DNA of 64,000 bases from Lachnospira multipara ATCC 19207 (GTDB lineage: Bacteria > Bacillota > Clostridia > Lachnospirales > Lachnospiraceae): the NCBI RefSeq assembly GCF_000424105.1, contig NZ_AUJG01000004.1, positions 1 through 64,000 of the forward strand, in the 5' to 3' direction. Within the stretch, counting starts at the first letter, position 1; each line of letters begins with the position of its first letter. The notes beneath the pieces were generated by a model. The model was not told the origin of the DNA. It was given only the letters and a program-made list of their open reading frames with translations, and searched no databases. A program made the translations under genes and the position numbers. Positions 54,957 through 64,000 of this stretch are shown here, in pieces.

Positions 54957-55784
54957 ATGATCAAGTTTATTGCTGACTCATCATGTGATACTAGAAAAAT
55001 TAATGATACCGATATTAATATCGCTTCACTTAGAATATATACTGAGGAAAGAGATTACCTAGACGACGAGAATTTAGACATCCACGAGATGCTTGACTAT
55101 CTTCTTGCCTACAAGGACAGATCTTATACAGCTTGCCCTTCAACAGAGAGCTGGTTAAATGCCTTTGAGGGCGGAGATGAAATCTATGTTGTAACAATGA
55201 CTAGCGGTCTTTCAGGCACTTATAACAGCGCTTGTGTTGCAAGAGATTTATATCTTGAGGACCATCCAGATAGCAAGATTTTAATTGTAGATACTTTAAG
55301 CACCGGCCCTGAAATGCGCCTTATGTTAGAGAAGATTATTGACCTTAAAAAGGCCGGTAAGTCTTTTGAGTTTATTGAAAATGAAACAAAGGCCTATCTT
55401 TCATCAACTCGCCTTTTCTTCGCTTTCAAATCTCTACATAACCTAGCTCAAAACGGTCGTGTTAATAAAATCGTAGCTTCCCTTATTGGAAAGCTTAACA
55501 TTAGCATTATTGGTACTGCAAGTAAAGAAGGTACAATCGAGCCTATAGCTAAATCTAGAGGCGTTAAAAATGTATTTTCAAAGCTTATAGAAGAAATGAC
55601 AAAGGCAGGCTTTGCTGGCGGTAAGGTAAGAATTTGTCATGTAGAAAATGAAGAGCTAGCCTCAGGTTTTGGCGCTGCCCTTAAAAATCTTTTCCCTAAT
55701 TTGGATATTAACATCTATCCAGCTAGAGGACTTGTAAGTTACTATGCAGAGCGCTATGGCATTGTAATTGCCTGCGAATGCTAA
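54957..55784 (+). CDS. DegV family fatty-acid-binding protein
   Basis: The 275-residue protein has IADSSCDTRKIN at 4-15, TACPSTESWLNAF and TMTSGLSGTYNSA (fatty-acid carboxylate site), then GRVNKIVASLIGKLNI, as in DegV/FakB. FakB proteins present fatty acids to FakA kinase for phospholipid synthesis. AGGAG lies 7 nt before the start. Monocistronic, ending in a strong terminator. Confidence 0.9.
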   Translation: MIKFIADSSCDTRKINDTDINIASLRIYTEERDYLDDENLDIHEMLDYLLAYKDRSYTACPSTESWLNAFEGGDEIYVVTMTSGLSGTYNSACVARDLYLEDHPDSKILIVDTLSTGPEMRLMLEKIIDLKKAGKSFEFIENETKAYLSSTRLFFAFKSLHNLAQNGRVNKIVASLIGKLNISIIGTASKEGTIEPIAKSRGVKNVFSKLIEEMTKAGFAGGKVRICHVENEELASGFGAALKNLFPNLDINIYPARGLVSYYAERYGIVIACEC

Positions 55785-55786
55785 TT

Positions 55787-55831
55787 TTTTGAATAAATTT
55801 TACCGATATGTAGTTTTGAATAAATTTTACC
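55787..55831 (+). repeat. Tandem TTTTGAATAAATTTTACC repeat
   Basis: The 18-nt word occurs at 55787-55804 and 55814-55831 (period 27) just after degV. No function is suggested. Confidence 0.6.
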
Positions 55832-55856
55832 AACCAGATAATCCTATAATAAATGA

Positions 55857-55907
55857 CTTAGCCGAGGCTAATGTGAATCATCCACATTAACCTCGGCTAG
55901 TTTTGTT
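55857..55907 (+). terminator. Strong terminator after degV
   Basis: TAGCCGAGG and CCTCGGCTA with inner TAATGTG/CACATTA form an almost perfect long hairpin, followed by GTTTTGTTATT on plus. Confidence 0.88.
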
Positions 55908-55933
55908 ATTGTATTTAAGATTTATATAGCTTT

Positions 55934-56509
55934 TTACTTAGCAACTTCCATTGTAGCATTGTCGATACAACAGTAAGTATTACCATCCTGTGTGTATGTC
56001 TTAAAGGTTCCGCTTACAACAACCTCTGTCTTATCTGTTGGATACTCATCTGGGTAAACGTGACTACCATCACCCCAAACAAACTCCATACCCTGAGTAC
56101 AACAGCCTAAGGCATCAGATATCAAGCAATACATATAATAAGTCTTATCTGCTTCTACATATAATGCATAATACTGACCTTCCATCTTTACTGTTTTTCC
56201 TTCGTAAAGACTTGGATATGCCATCATTTCATAAACTGTTGCATAAACCATTGTTGAGCTCATTTCAGTTAAATCATAGTCAATTCCATTAGAAGAAATA
56301 GGTCCATCGCTATCATCCACTGTGGATTCATTCTCTGTAGTAGCTTCTGTAGTCTTTTCATTTAATACACTATTAACAGTTGATGAACCTATAAAATTAC
56401 AGTCCACTAAATTAAAACAGGCAAAAGCTGCTACTGCTAGTATTAGTATATTTTTCCCAATTCGAATAAGCGTCTTTTTTAACTTATCTTTATCTTCCTT
56501 ATTAGACAT
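55934..56509 (-). CDS. Membrane-anchored extracytoplasmic protein, function unknown
   Basis: The 191-residue protein has a basic N-terminus and one hydrophobic segment (about 17-33, ILILAVAAFACFNLV) followed by DCNFIGSS; a lipobox is not convincing. A Thr/Ser/Glu-rich spacer (about 48-70) leads to a domain with GKTVKMEGQYYALYVE and CCTQGMEFVWGDG. That domain resembles the OB-like DUF1980 part of the protein at 21 kb. No enzymatic motif. GGGG precedes the ATG. Confidence 0.55.
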   Translation of the reverse strand: MSNKEDKDKLKKTLIRIGKNILILAVAAFACFNLVDCNFIGSSTVNSVLNEKTTEATTENESTVDDSDGPISSNGIDYDLTEMSSTMVYATVYEMMAYPSLYEGKTVKMEGQYYALYVEADKTYYMYCLISDALGCCTQGMEFVWGDGSHVYPDEYPTDKTEVVVSGTFKTYTQDGNTYCCIDNATMEVAK

Positions 56510-56613
56510 AATTTACCCCTTTCCCGTTTCTTTCCTGTATTATAAACACGAAAATTAGGGGTGTCAATACTTTTGCAAATCGTTTGCATATTAATCAAAC
56601 ATTCAAATATTAA

Positions 56614-58248
56614 TTATTCGAAAAATGCCTTTAAGTCATCATCTACATCAGTGATTCCTGAAATTCCAAAGTTCTCAACTAGGAAGTTAGTAACATTTTC
56701 AGAAAGGAAGGCTGGAAGTGTTGGACCTAAGTGGATGTTCTTAACTCCAAGGTAAAGTAGGGCAAGTAAGACAATAACTGCCTTCTGCTCGTACCAAGAA
56801 ATGTTATAAACGATTGGTAAGTCATTAATGTCATCAAGACCAAAGATTTCCTTAAGCTTAAGGGCAATAACTGCAAGAGAGTAAGAATCGTTACACTGAC
56901 CTGCATCAAGAAGACGTGGAATACCTCCAATATCGCCTAAATCAAGCTTATTAAACTTATACTTAGCACAACCTACAGTTAAGATTACAACATCCTTAGG
57001 AAGCTTATTGGCAAAGTCTGTGTAGTAGCTTCTAGACTTCATACGGCCATCGCAACCACCCATAACTAAGAACTTTCTAATAGCGCCAGACTTAACAGCC
57101 TCAACGATCTTATCTGCAAGGGCAAATACCTGCTCGTGAGCAAATCCACCAACGATAGTTCCTGTCTCGATTTCTGTAGGAGCAGGACAAGTCTTAGCCT
57201 GAGCAATGATTTCAGAGAAATCCTTAACCTCGCCGTATTCACCTGGAATGTGCTTACATCCTGGATATCCTGTAGCACCTGTTGTCCATAATCTGTCGAT
57301 GTAGCTCTCTGATGGTGGTACGATACAGTTTGTAGTCATTAAGATAGGGCCATTAAACTTCTCAAATTCTTCCTTCTGCTTCCACCATGCATTACCATAG
57401 TTACCAGCAAAGTGAGGGTACTTCTTAAAGGCAGGATAATACTGACCTGCAAGCATTTCTGAATGAGTATAAACATCAACTCCTGTGCCAGCTGTCTGCT
57501 CAAGTAACATTTCAAGATCTCTTAAGTCATGTCCTGAAATAAGAATAGCTGGATTTTTACGAACTCCTAAATCAACCTTTGTAATTTCAGGAGCGCCAAA
57601 TCTTTCGTTGTGGGCAGCATCAAGAAGTGCCATGCCATCAACACCAAACTTACCTGTCTCCATGCTTAAAGCGATTAAATCCTCAAGGCTTAAGCTATCA
57701 TCAAGTGTCTTTGCAAGAGCGCTTTGTAAAAATGCATCAATCTCCTCATTGTCTCTTAAAAGTGCATTAGCGTGCTTAAGGTAAGCTGCAAGTCCCTTTA
57801 AACCGTAAGTAATAAGCTCTCTCATACTTCTAATATCTTCATCCTTTGTTTCAAGGATGCCAACTGTAACCGCCTTAATAGCGTAATCCTTAGGCTCGCC
57901 ATTCCATCTAGCGGCCCCGAAAAGATTTTCCTTATTATCTAACTTCTTTAAAAGCTCTTCCTTTAATTCAAGAGTATGCTTAATTCTATCTGTTAATGAG
58001 TCCTTATCAAAGTTAGCATTAGTAATTGTTGCAAAGAGGTTCTGAGTGATATAGTGATTAACCTCAATATCAACATCCTTGCCTTCCTTTCTTAGACTTG
58101 TTGTTACATTAGAAATTCCCTTAGTAACATATATTAGTAAATCCTGCATTGCTGCAACTTCAGGCTTCTTACCACATACACCAGATACTCTACATCCAGT
58201 GCCACATGCTGTTTCCTGACACTGATAACAAAACATATTATTGTCCAT
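56614..58248 (-). CDS. hcp: Hydroxylamine reductase (hybrid cluster protein), class III
   Basis: The 544-residue Hcp starts [19 protein letters not shown], with the four-Cys iron-sulfur site spaced C-x2-C-x(7,8)-C and so on. Hybrid-cluster ligands lie in [38 protein letters not shown] and VGCAKYKFN. It reduces hydroxylamine or, physiologically, NO, relevant to nitrosative stress. AGGAGG stands 6 nt before this ATG; an ATG eight codons earlier precedes the ribosome site. Divergent from a Crp/Fnr regulator, which probably controls it. Confidence 0.95.
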   Translation of the reverse strand: MDNNMFCYQCQETACGTGCRVSGVCGKKPEVAAMQDLLIYVTKGISNVTTSLRKEGKDVDIEVNHYITQNLFATITNANFDKDSLTDRIKHTLELKEELLKKLDNKENLFGAARWNGEPKDYAIKAVTVGILETKDEDIRSMRELITYGLKGLAAYLKHANALLRDNEEIDAFLQSALAKTLDDSLSLEDLIALSMETGKFGVDGMALLDAAHNERFGAPEITKVDLGVRKNPAILISGHDLRDLEMLLEQTAGTGVDVYTHSEMLAGQYYPAFKKYPHFAGNYGNAWWKQKEEFEKFNGPILMTTNCIVPPSESYIDRLWTTGATGYPGCKHIPGEYGEVKDFSEIIAQAKTCPAPTEIETGTIVGGFAHEQVFALADKIVEAVKSGAIRKFLVMGGCDGRMKSRSYYTDFANKLPKDVVILTVGCAKYKFNKLDLGDIGGIPRLLDAGQCNDSYSLAVIALKLKEIFGLDDINDLPIVYNISWYEQKAVIVLLALLYLGVKNIHLGPTLPAFLSENVTNFLVENFGISGITDVDDDLKAFFE

Positions 58249-58407
58249 AATAGACCTCCTTATAATTTCCAAATTCTTTTTCCTTGTTTTTACTATATCA
58301 CTATAGTAGACTTTAAATTAGAAATATGTGGCTAAAACAACATTTTAAAAAATTCTAAAATTTATCCCTAAATTAATAGGAAACTATTTATTGGAATAGG
58401 AGACTTT

Positions 58408-59067
58408 ATGAATATAGAAGAAATTATGAAAACCCCTCTATTTATAAATATGACTAAAGAAGAGGTGGGGGAAGTTTTAAAGGAACTAACTGCCTATCAA
58501 AAAGACTACTTAAAAAACGAATACATCATGTGTGCCGGCGACTCTACTAAATTAGTGGGCATTGTTTTAAAGGGCGCCGTAACCATTGAAGCTAACGACG
58601 TTTGGGGCAATAAAACCATTCTTAGTCATGTGGGTGAAAATGGAATCTTTGCCGAGACTTACGCTCTTATCCCTAATGAAACTATGCTAGTAGATGTGTG
58701 TGCTAATACAGACTCCACAATACTTTTTATTGATATGTCTGGGATACTAAGTAAATCTAATATGACAAGCTGGATGATTAAGCTAATTAAAAACACCCTT
58801 AGAATTTCTATGCATAAGAATTTAATTCTATCAAAGCGTAGTTTTCACATTTCCAAAAAGGGTGCTAGGGAGAGGCTTCTGTCCTACCTAAATACTATGT
58901 CCCTTCAAAAACACTCTAACGAGTTTGATATTCCCTTTAATAGACAGCAGCTTGCAGACTATCTTAATTTAGAGAGAACCAATATGTCTAAGGAATTAGG
59001 AAGGATGCAAAAAGACGGGCTTATAGAATTTAAAAAGAATCACTTCATTTTAAAGACGGTTAATTAA
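58408..59067 (+). CDS. Crp/Fnr family regulator of hcp (likely)
   Basis: The 219-residue protein has an N-terminal cyclic-nucleotide-like beta barrel (about 25-115) and a C-terminal helix-turn-helix (FNRQQLADYLNLERTNMSKEL, about 172-192). The N-terminal Cys cluster of oxygen-sensing FNR is absent, so it may be of the HcpR/NO-sensing group. The intergenic region has no clear TTGAT-ATCAA palindrome. GGAG precedes the ATG. Confidence 0.88.
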   Translation: MNIEEIMKTPLFINMTKEEVGEVLKELTAYQKDYLKNEYIMCAGDSTKLVGIVLKGAVTIEANDVWGNKTILSHVGENGIFAETYALIPNETMLVDVCANTDSTILFIDMSGILSKSNMTSWMIKLIKNTLRISMHKNLILSKRSFHISKKGARERLLSYLNTMSLQKHSNEFDIPFNRQQLADYLNLERTNMSKELGRMQKDGLIEFKKNHFILKTVN

Positions 59068-59097
59068 ATTAGAAGGATGAAATCTAAAATAAAAAGC

Positions 59098-59133
59098 AAA
59101 AAGATACCGCTAGAAATCTAACGGTATCTTTTT
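59098..59133. terminator. Bidirectional terminator
   Basis: AAAAAGATACCG and CGGTATCTTTTT form a perfect 12-bp stem, with T on both sides; separates the regulator (+) and the SDR gene (-). Confidence 0.85.
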
Positions 59134-59193
59134 AGCTATATTTAAGGAAATTAAAGATATATTATTATGATGCTTAATTGTCAAGCGACTGAG

Positions 59194-60036
59194 TTAAACA
59201 CCAGAATAAGCTGCAAAACCTGCATCGATAGGAAGTACAACGCCTGTAATAGCGCTAGCTGCCTTATCGTCACAGAGGAAGAATACACCACCAAGTAATT
59301 CTTCGCTATCTACGAAACGGTTCATTGGTGTACCCTTTAAAATCTTCTCAGAACGAGCTGTTGGAGTACCATCTTCATTGAAAAGAAGAGCTCTGTTCTG
59401 GTTAGATACTAAGAAACCTGGAGCAATTGCGTTGCAACGGATTCCTGTACCTGCAAAGTGTGTAGCAAGCCACTGAGTGAAGTTACTAATAGCTGCCTTA
59501 GCACCTGAATATGCAGGGATCTTTGTAAGTGGAGTATAAGCATTCATTGATGAAATGTTAAGAATGCTACCAGACTTCTTCTCTACCATATCCTTAGCAA
59601 AAATCTGAGTTGGGATTAATGTTCCCTGGAAGTTAAGCTTGAATACGAAGTCTACTCCTGATGCATCAAGATCAAAGAAAGTCTTCTGACCTTCCTTAGC
59701 TTCATGCTGGTATTCATTATCTGTTGTTGCTCTTGGATTGTTTCCGCCAGCACCATTTACTAAAATATCACAAGGGCCAAAGTCCTTTAAAACTGCCTGA
59801 TGTACTTCTTCTAACATTTCTGGTTCAAGTACATTTGCCTTATAACCCTTAGCAATAAAGCCTTCTGCTGTTAATTCTTCAGAAACCTTCTTAACTGCCT
59901 CTTCGTTAAGGTCAAGTAAAGCAACCTTAGCTCCAGCCTGTGCAAATGCTCTTGCCATATCACCGCAAAGAACTCCGCCGGCACCTGTAACAACTACTGT
60001 TTTTCCTGTAAAATCAATGTTTAAAGGTAAATTCAT
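59194..60036 (-). CDS. SDR family oxidoreductase, probable D-fructuronate reductase
   Basis: The 280-residue short-chain dehydrogenase has TGAGGVLCGDMARAFAQAG (cofactor), NGAGG, the catalytic Ser in LNISSMNAYTPLTKIP and YSGAKAAI (YxxxK). Together with uxuA 29 nt upstream it would convert D-fructuronate to D-mannonate and on to KDG, replacing the UxuB of E. coli, which is of another family. Substrate is inferred from position. Confidence 0.82.
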   Translation of the reverse strand: MNLPLNIDFTGKTVVVTGAGGVLCGDMARAFAQAGAKVALLDLNEEAVKKVSEELTAEGFIAKGYKANVLEPEMLEEVHQAVLKDFGPCDILVNGAGGNNPRATTDNEYQHEAKEGQKTFFDLDASGVDFVFKLNFQGTLIPTQIFAKDMVEKKSGSILNISSMNAYTPLTKIPAYSGAKAAISNFTQWLATHFAGTGIRCNAIAPGFLVSNQNRALLFNEDGTPTARSEKILKGTPMNRFVDSEELLGGVFFLCDDKAASAITGVVLPIDAGFAAYSGV

Positions 60037-60065
60037 AATTATACTTCCTTTCTAAAACTACTCGA

Positions 60066-61115
60066 TTATTTTTCTATTGAGCCACCATTAGCTTCAATTA
60101 AACCATTAATATATGCTGAACCAAGGGCTCTATCAAAAAGTCCATAGCCTGGTTTACCTGTTTCACCCCAAATCATACGTCCATGATCTGGTCTAAAATA
60201 TCCATCAAATCCTGTCTCAACTAATGCCTTAACGATAGCATTCATATCAAGACTACCTTCTCTTGTTAAATGTCCAGATTCTTCAAAAGATGTGTCTTCT
60301 AAGATCTTTACATTTCTTAAATGCATAAATCCGATTCTCTTCATTTCTGAATACTTTCTAACTAACTTAGGAATATCATTCTTAGGTGAGCAGCCAAGTG
60401 AACCTGTACAGAAACAAAGTGTATTTGAAGGGCTGTCAACGATTGAAAGATACCTATCAATATTTTCTTCGCAAGTAATAACTCTTGGAAGACCAAAAAT
60501 TGGATATGGAGGATCATCTGGATGAAGAGCCATAACTACGCCACATTCCTCTGCAACTGGAATAACTCTCTCAAGGAAATACTTAATATTTTCCCAAAGT
60601 CCTTCTTCTCCAATTTCACCATAAGCTCTAATAAGTTCTCTAACCTGGTCCTGTGTATAGCTTGAATCCCAACCTGGAAGATGAATATCATCCTTTAAAG
60701 GATCAAGACCCTTTAACTGATCCCAATACATAACAAGACTTGTAGAACCATCTGCTGCCACCTTATCAAGCTGTGTACGTGTCCAGTCAAATACTGGCAT
60801 GAAGTTATAAGTTACACACTTAACACCATACTTTGCACATCTTCTAATAGACTCGCAATAATTTTCAATGTGTCTATCACGCTCAGGGCTGCCAAGCTTG
60901 ATTTCCTCTGTTACAGGAATTGATTCAACCACGTCAAATACAAGACCGTTTTCTCTACACTTATCAGCAATGTACTTAATGCTTTCCTCTGGCCAAACTT
61001 CACCAGGCTTAACATCATATACTGCAGATACGATAGAACGCATACCTGGAATCTGACGAATGTTTTCTAGTGTGACAGGATCGCTATCACCATACCAACG
61101 AAATGAACTCTTCAT
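60066..61115 (-). CDS. uxuA: Mannonate dehydratase
   Basis: The 349-residue UxuA starts MKSSFRWYGDSDPVTLENIR and holds TIM-barrel motifs MALHPDDPPYPIFGLPR and FCTGSLGC (metal site), and GYFRPDHGRMIWGE at the end. It dehydrates D-mannonate to KDG in glucuronate breakdown. GGAG stands before the ATG. Forms an operon with the SDR downstream and HAD and GH3 upstream. Confidence 0.95.
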   Translation of the reverse strand: MKSSFRWYGDSDPVTLENIRQIPGMRSIVSAVYDVKPGEVWPEESIKYIADKCRENGLVFDVVESIPVTEEIKLGSPERDRHIENYCESIRRCAKYGVKCVTYNFMPVFDWTRTQLDKVAADGSTSLVMYWDQLKGLDPLKDDIHLPGWDSSYTQDQVRELIRAYGEIGEEGLWENIKYFLERVIPVAEECGVVMALHPDDPPYPIFGLPRVITCEENIDRYLSIVDSPSNTLCFCTGSLGCSPKNDIPKLVRKYSEMKRIGFMHLRNVKILEDTSFEESGHLTREGSLDMNAIVKALVETGFDGYFRPDHGRMIWGETGKPGYGLFDRALGSAYINGLIEANGGSIEK

Positions 61116-61156
61116 AGTAATTCTCCAATCTTTAATTTCTAATTTTTGTAAAAATG

Positions 61157-61993
61157 TTACTTTAAATTATCTAAAAACTCGTTTTCCTTGATTTTTCCAT
61201 ATTCCTTATAATCAAGTCCAATAAACTTATTAATTGCTACATTCATAAATTCTTTCCAAGAATCTGCTTCATGCTTAACTAGAATAGGATAGAAGTTAAC
61301 ATTATTAGTCATGGCAGCTTTTCTGTCTCCAGGGGCATCACCAATCATAAGAATTTTGTCTTCTTCATATCCTAAACTCTTAAGCTTTTCAATACATATC
61401 GCCTTAGTTCCAGAATCCTGACAGCAGAGACAATCTACCGTTCCTAATAGATTGCAACGCTCCCATTCTTCTACTACTGCTTCTTTATTGGCACTTGATA
61501 CAACAGCCACATCAGCGTATTTCTGTGCCATTTCTAGTCCTTCTTTAACCCCATTAAAAGGACATTTTTCATCATCACCTAATTTGTCAATTGACTTATT
61601 AACTTCTAATGACCAGTTAAGTGCTTTTGAATAAATCGGACTTCCTGTCTCTTCTATTCTTTTCTCAATTGCTCTATTACTTAACTCTGCTGCAGTGTTA
61701 GTCCACTCAACAAAATCAGCGATGCCTTCTATTTCACAGTACTTTTTATCAATTTCTTCAAGGGCCTTTGAAAGTCCTGCAAATCGATTGATTCCTCTAG
61801 TCATACTGTATAAATTAATTTGATTCCATCTTTCAAGGATTTCATCTTCCCATTTTGAAAGATTCCATTCCTTAATCATACATGGACCAAAGCACTTAAA
61901 GTGCTTTATGTCCATAGTATCCATAGCGCAACCGTCGCTATCTACACATATAAGAAAATCTTTATTTTTCTTGAATTCATCTAAATTAACCAT
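61157..61993 (-). CDS. HAD-superfamily hydrolase
   Basis: The 278-residue protein has motif I VDSDGCAMDTMD near 18-29, Ser/Thr motif II in VVSSANKEAV, and motif III/IV MIGDAPGDRKAA. The first Asp is followed by Ser-Asp, giving DSD, so phosphatase activity is plausible. Substrate unknown; in a uronate operon a sugar phosphate is likely. ATG 61993 follows AAGGAAATACT; a longer frame upstream overlaps the ribosome site. Confidence 0.75.
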   Translation of the reverse strand: MVNLDEFKKNKDFLICVDSDGCAMDTMDIKHFKCFGPCMIKEWNLSKWEDEILERWNQINLYSMTRGINRFAGLSKALEEIDKKYCEIEGIADFVEWTNTAAELSNRAIEKRIEETGSPIYSKALNWSLEVNKSIDKLGDDEKCPFNGVKEGLEMAQKYADVAVVSSANKEAVVEEWERCNLLGTVDCLCCQDSGTKAICIEKLKSLGYEEDKILMIGDAPGDRKAAMTNNVNFYPILVKHEADSWKEFMNVAINKFIGLDYKEYGKIKENEFLDNLK

Positions 61994-62014
61994 AGTATTT
62001 CCTTCCACTAAAAA

Positions 62015-63757
62015 CTAAAGTCTTGTATCCCATCTTCCACAGAATACTGTTTCATCAGCCTTACCTCTAAACTCATCTAAACCTATCATCTTTTCGATTG
62101 CAGCTCTAATATGTTCTCTCTTTGGAGAATAAGCATTAATAAATGTATGAAGCTGTGGAACATCAATTAAATGATTTGTGTAATTAAGACTCATACCAAT
62201 TGTTGGAACCTCTTCGTTATACCAAGGAAGCTCGCAACTGTGGTTAACACTCCAACGAAGTCTTACGTTGTTTTCCTGAGCGTAACCCTTTACATTAATT
62301 ACAACTAAAGCTAAATCATGATTATCAACGAACTCTTTTCTAGTTTGATGATTTAACATCTTGATAAAGTTCATTGGAGAGACTCCATTTTCAACCTCTA
62401 AATCATGGTAGTTAGGGCAAACATCAACTTCAAAGCCTGCTCTTTCTAACTCTTCAATTACAAGGTTCTTTACTGGATCTCCTGTATATCCCTTAGATGT
62501 TGGTGTTGAACCTACATAAACAAGGAATAATCTCTTTTTCTTATTAACATCCACTGGAATATTATTTCTTGTATCCTTAACAAGAGTTATACATTCCTTT
62601 GCTGCCTTAATAGCAAATTCATGATGTTTTTCACAACCAATAACTGATAAATCCTTTTCAGGAATATTACGATTATTAGTGTCCATATTAAGATGAGCCT
62701 TAAGACCTAAGATTCTGTGAAGGGCATCACTTAATCTTTCCTCTGTTAATTTACCTTCTTCATAAGCCTTCTTAACATAAGACATATCTTCTTCTACATC
62801 ATTTGCAAAAAGGAACATATCGCAACCAGCAATAATAGCTCCTGGAACTGCCTCTGAACGCTTACTTGTTGCACTAAGACCTACCATATGAGACGCATCT
62901 GTTATAACAACACCATTAAAGCCCATATCTTCTCTTAAAAGGTCTGTAAGTAATTCCTTAGAAAGAGTTGCTGGCTTAATATCCTCATCCTTAATTCCTG
63001 GAACTAACTTTCTAGACATTTCTGGAAGAGCAATATGTCCTACCATAATTGCCTCAAGGCCTTCCTTAATAAGACTTCTATATACATAACCAAAATTATC
63101 TTCCCATTCATTTACAGACATATTATTAACACCCATAACAAGATGCTGATCTAACTCTTCAACACCATCTCCTGGGAAATGCTTAGCTGTACATGCCATA
63201 TTAGGATTAGCTGCCTTAACACCCTTTATATAAGCTCTAGCATTTTCTAATACCTTTTCTGGATCAGAACCAAAGCTTCTTGTATTAACGATTGTATTTC
63301 TCCAGTTTTTATAAATATCAACTACAGGATTAAACATCCAGTTACAGCAAAGTGCTGATGCTTCTTTAGCTGCTACGTATCCAAGATTGTAAGCATTTTC
63401 ATAACCCTCTCCTGCACCACATTCCGCAGCAGTAGCAACAAAAGTTCCTTCTTTACTTACTCCGATACCACCATCATCACAATTAGCAGCAATAAGTAGC
63501 GGTGTCTTACTCATTCTTTGGTAAAAGGAATTCTGATGATATACTGTTTCATTATCTCCTCCTTGCCAACGAAGGCCACCTTGATGCGAAAGACTTAAAC
63601 CCTTCTTAATCTTTTCTTCATCAACGCCCGGTACCGCCTTTAATAAAACAAAAAGCTGACCAATCTTTTCATCTAATGTCATTGAATTAATTGTTTCCTC
63701 AACCCAGTTAATCTGTGTTTCATTTAAATTAAAGGGGCTCTTTTTTAAATCTACCAT
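62015..63757 (-). CDS. GH3 family glycosidase, beta-N-acetylhexosaminidase/glucosidase-like
   Basis: The 580-residue GH3 protein has KHFPGDGVEELDQHL (near 195; typical of NagZ-type members is KHFPGHG...DSH), EAIMVGHIALPEM and the nucleophile Asp in VVITDASHMVG. A C-terminal second domain (about 370-550) is present, but no signal peptide, so the enzyme is intracellular. It would release sugars from imported oligosaccharides. Substrate between GlcNAc, glucose and others is undecided. GGAG precedes the ATG. Confidence 0.85.
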   Translation of the reverse strand: MVDLKKSPFNLNETQINWVEETINSMTLDEKIGQLFVLLKAVPGVDEEKIKKGLSLSHQGGLRWQGGDNETVYHQNSFYQRMSKTPLLIAANCDDGGIGVSKEGTFVATAAECGAGEGYENAYNLGYVAAKEASALCCNWMFNPVVDIYKNWRNTIVNTRSFGSDPEKVLENARAYIKGVKAANPNMACTAKHFPGDGVEELDQHLVMGVNNMSVNEWEDNFGYVYRSLIKEGLEAIMVGHIALPEMSRKLVPGIKDEDIKPATLSKELLTDLLREDMGFNGVVITDASHMVGLSATSKRSEAVPGAIIAGCDMFLFANDVEEDMSYVKKAYEEGKLTEERLSDALHRILGLKAHLNMDTNNRNIPEKDLSVIGCEKHHEFAIKAAKECITLVKDTRNNIPVDVNKKKRLFLVYVGSTPTSKGYTGDPVKNLVIEELERAGFEVDVCPNYHDLEVENGVSPMNFIKMLNHQTRKEFVDNHDLALVVINVKGYAQENNVRLRWSVNHSCELPWYNEEVPTIGMSLNYTNHLIDVPQLHTFINAYSPKREHIRAAIEKMIGLDEFRGKADETVFCGRWDTRL

Positions 63758-63832
63758 TCTAATACTCCTGTTCTAATTGCTTTTTAAAAATGTTATCTCC
63801 TGTTTTCATCAGTAATTTATAAAATTAGTAAT

Positions 63833-64000
63833 CTATAAAGTTATTAAATTACCATCCTTAGTTTCAAGAAAAGCTGCATACCATATATCAAGAACACTTA
63901 ACGCAAATGAAAGGCCCGTTACGCTAAGTAAAAGATATACAATTCCCATTATCTTTCTTCCTATTAGGAACTGATGAATGCCAAAGAGTCCGCCAAAAAG
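63833..64000 (-). CDS. TM2-domain membrane protein (3' part only)
   Basis: The last 55 codons read LFGGLFGIHQFLIGRKIMGI, then a second hydrophobic segment with LSVLDIWYAAF and TAG at 63833. The GxFGxHxF(Y)xG pattern and DxW are those of the TM2 domain. The gene begins beyond the right edge. Function unknown. Confidence 0.8.
   Translation of the reverse strand, partial: LFGGLFGIHQFLIGRKIMGIVYLLLSVTGLSFALSVLDIWYAAFLETKDGNLITL

Noticed and set aside
58249-58407. FNR box between hcp and its regulator
   Set aside because: No TTGAT-N4-ATCAA match; an imperfect ACTATA repeat near 58295 is too weak to call.

Overview
The window is low-GC Gram-positive chromosome. It opens with the 5' end of a 16S rRNA gene on the minus strand, and that sequence together with the gene content points to the Clostridia, most likely Lachnospiraceae: a Flp/Tad locus with DUF5702 and FHA proteins, the rapZ-whiA-murB-hprK-uvrC block, class III Hcp, and UxuA with an SDR reductase. 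The family-level placement is an inference. Almost every gene lies on the minus strand. The plus-strand exceptions are a GH25 lysozyme, two secreted proteins, a DegV protein and a Crp/Fnr regulator.

Layout. 1-400: 16S 5' end, leader and a consensus rRNA promoter. 0.7-8 kb: CvpA-like, DUF5711 and coiled-coil membrane proteins, an aconitase-family hydratase, a HIT protein and a flavodoxin/SCP2 protein. 8-18.7 kb: an 11-gene tad pilus operon behind a consensus promoter. Its first gene, the prepilin peptidase, appears to start at ATT, and it includes a 55-residue Flp pilin. 18.8-23.3 kb: GH25 lysozyme, a NudC carrying a cluster of DnaA boxes inside its coding sequence, and two G3E-type GTPases that look like metal homeostasis genes. 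23.4-29.3 kb: whiA, rapZ, murB, hprK and uvrC. 29.5-37.5 kb: two secreted proteins, a SAM-I riboswitch with metK, an HD-GYP phosphodiesterase, YitT, a DEAD-box helicase and a low-molecular-weight tyrosine phosphatase (LMW-PTP).

37.5-48.2 kb is an accessory island. The first 31 bases of the LMW-PTP gene recur at about 40.68, 43.60 and 48.13 kb, each time as an ATG followed by the first 9-10 phosphatase codons and then unrelated DNA. The simplest reading is serial integration of small elements into the 5' end of this gene. Each element brought its own ribosome binding site and first codons, so the gene stayed readable. The modules carry two wrecked tyrosine integrases, an MqsR-like toxin with an MqsA/Panacea antitoxin under an operator-studded promoter, a broken AbiE system, a FlxA-like protein, an XRE regulator, an EAL protein, an orphan protein and a Fic protein. 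Three copies of a hairpin element with compensatory stem changes also lie here. A second Fic gene with direct-repeat operators sits just outside.

49.6-64 kb: a chemoreceptor, a diguanylate cyclase, an NPD-family flavoenzyme with a TetR regulator, DegV, Hcp with a divergent Crp/Fnr regulator, and a uronate/glycan block (SDR, UxuA, HAD phosphatase, GH3). The window ends inside a TM2-domain gene. With the HD-GYP, EAL and GGDEF proteins, the window holds the makings of local cyclic-di-GMP signalling beside a surface pilus. All functional calls are from reading the sequence; no database search was run.
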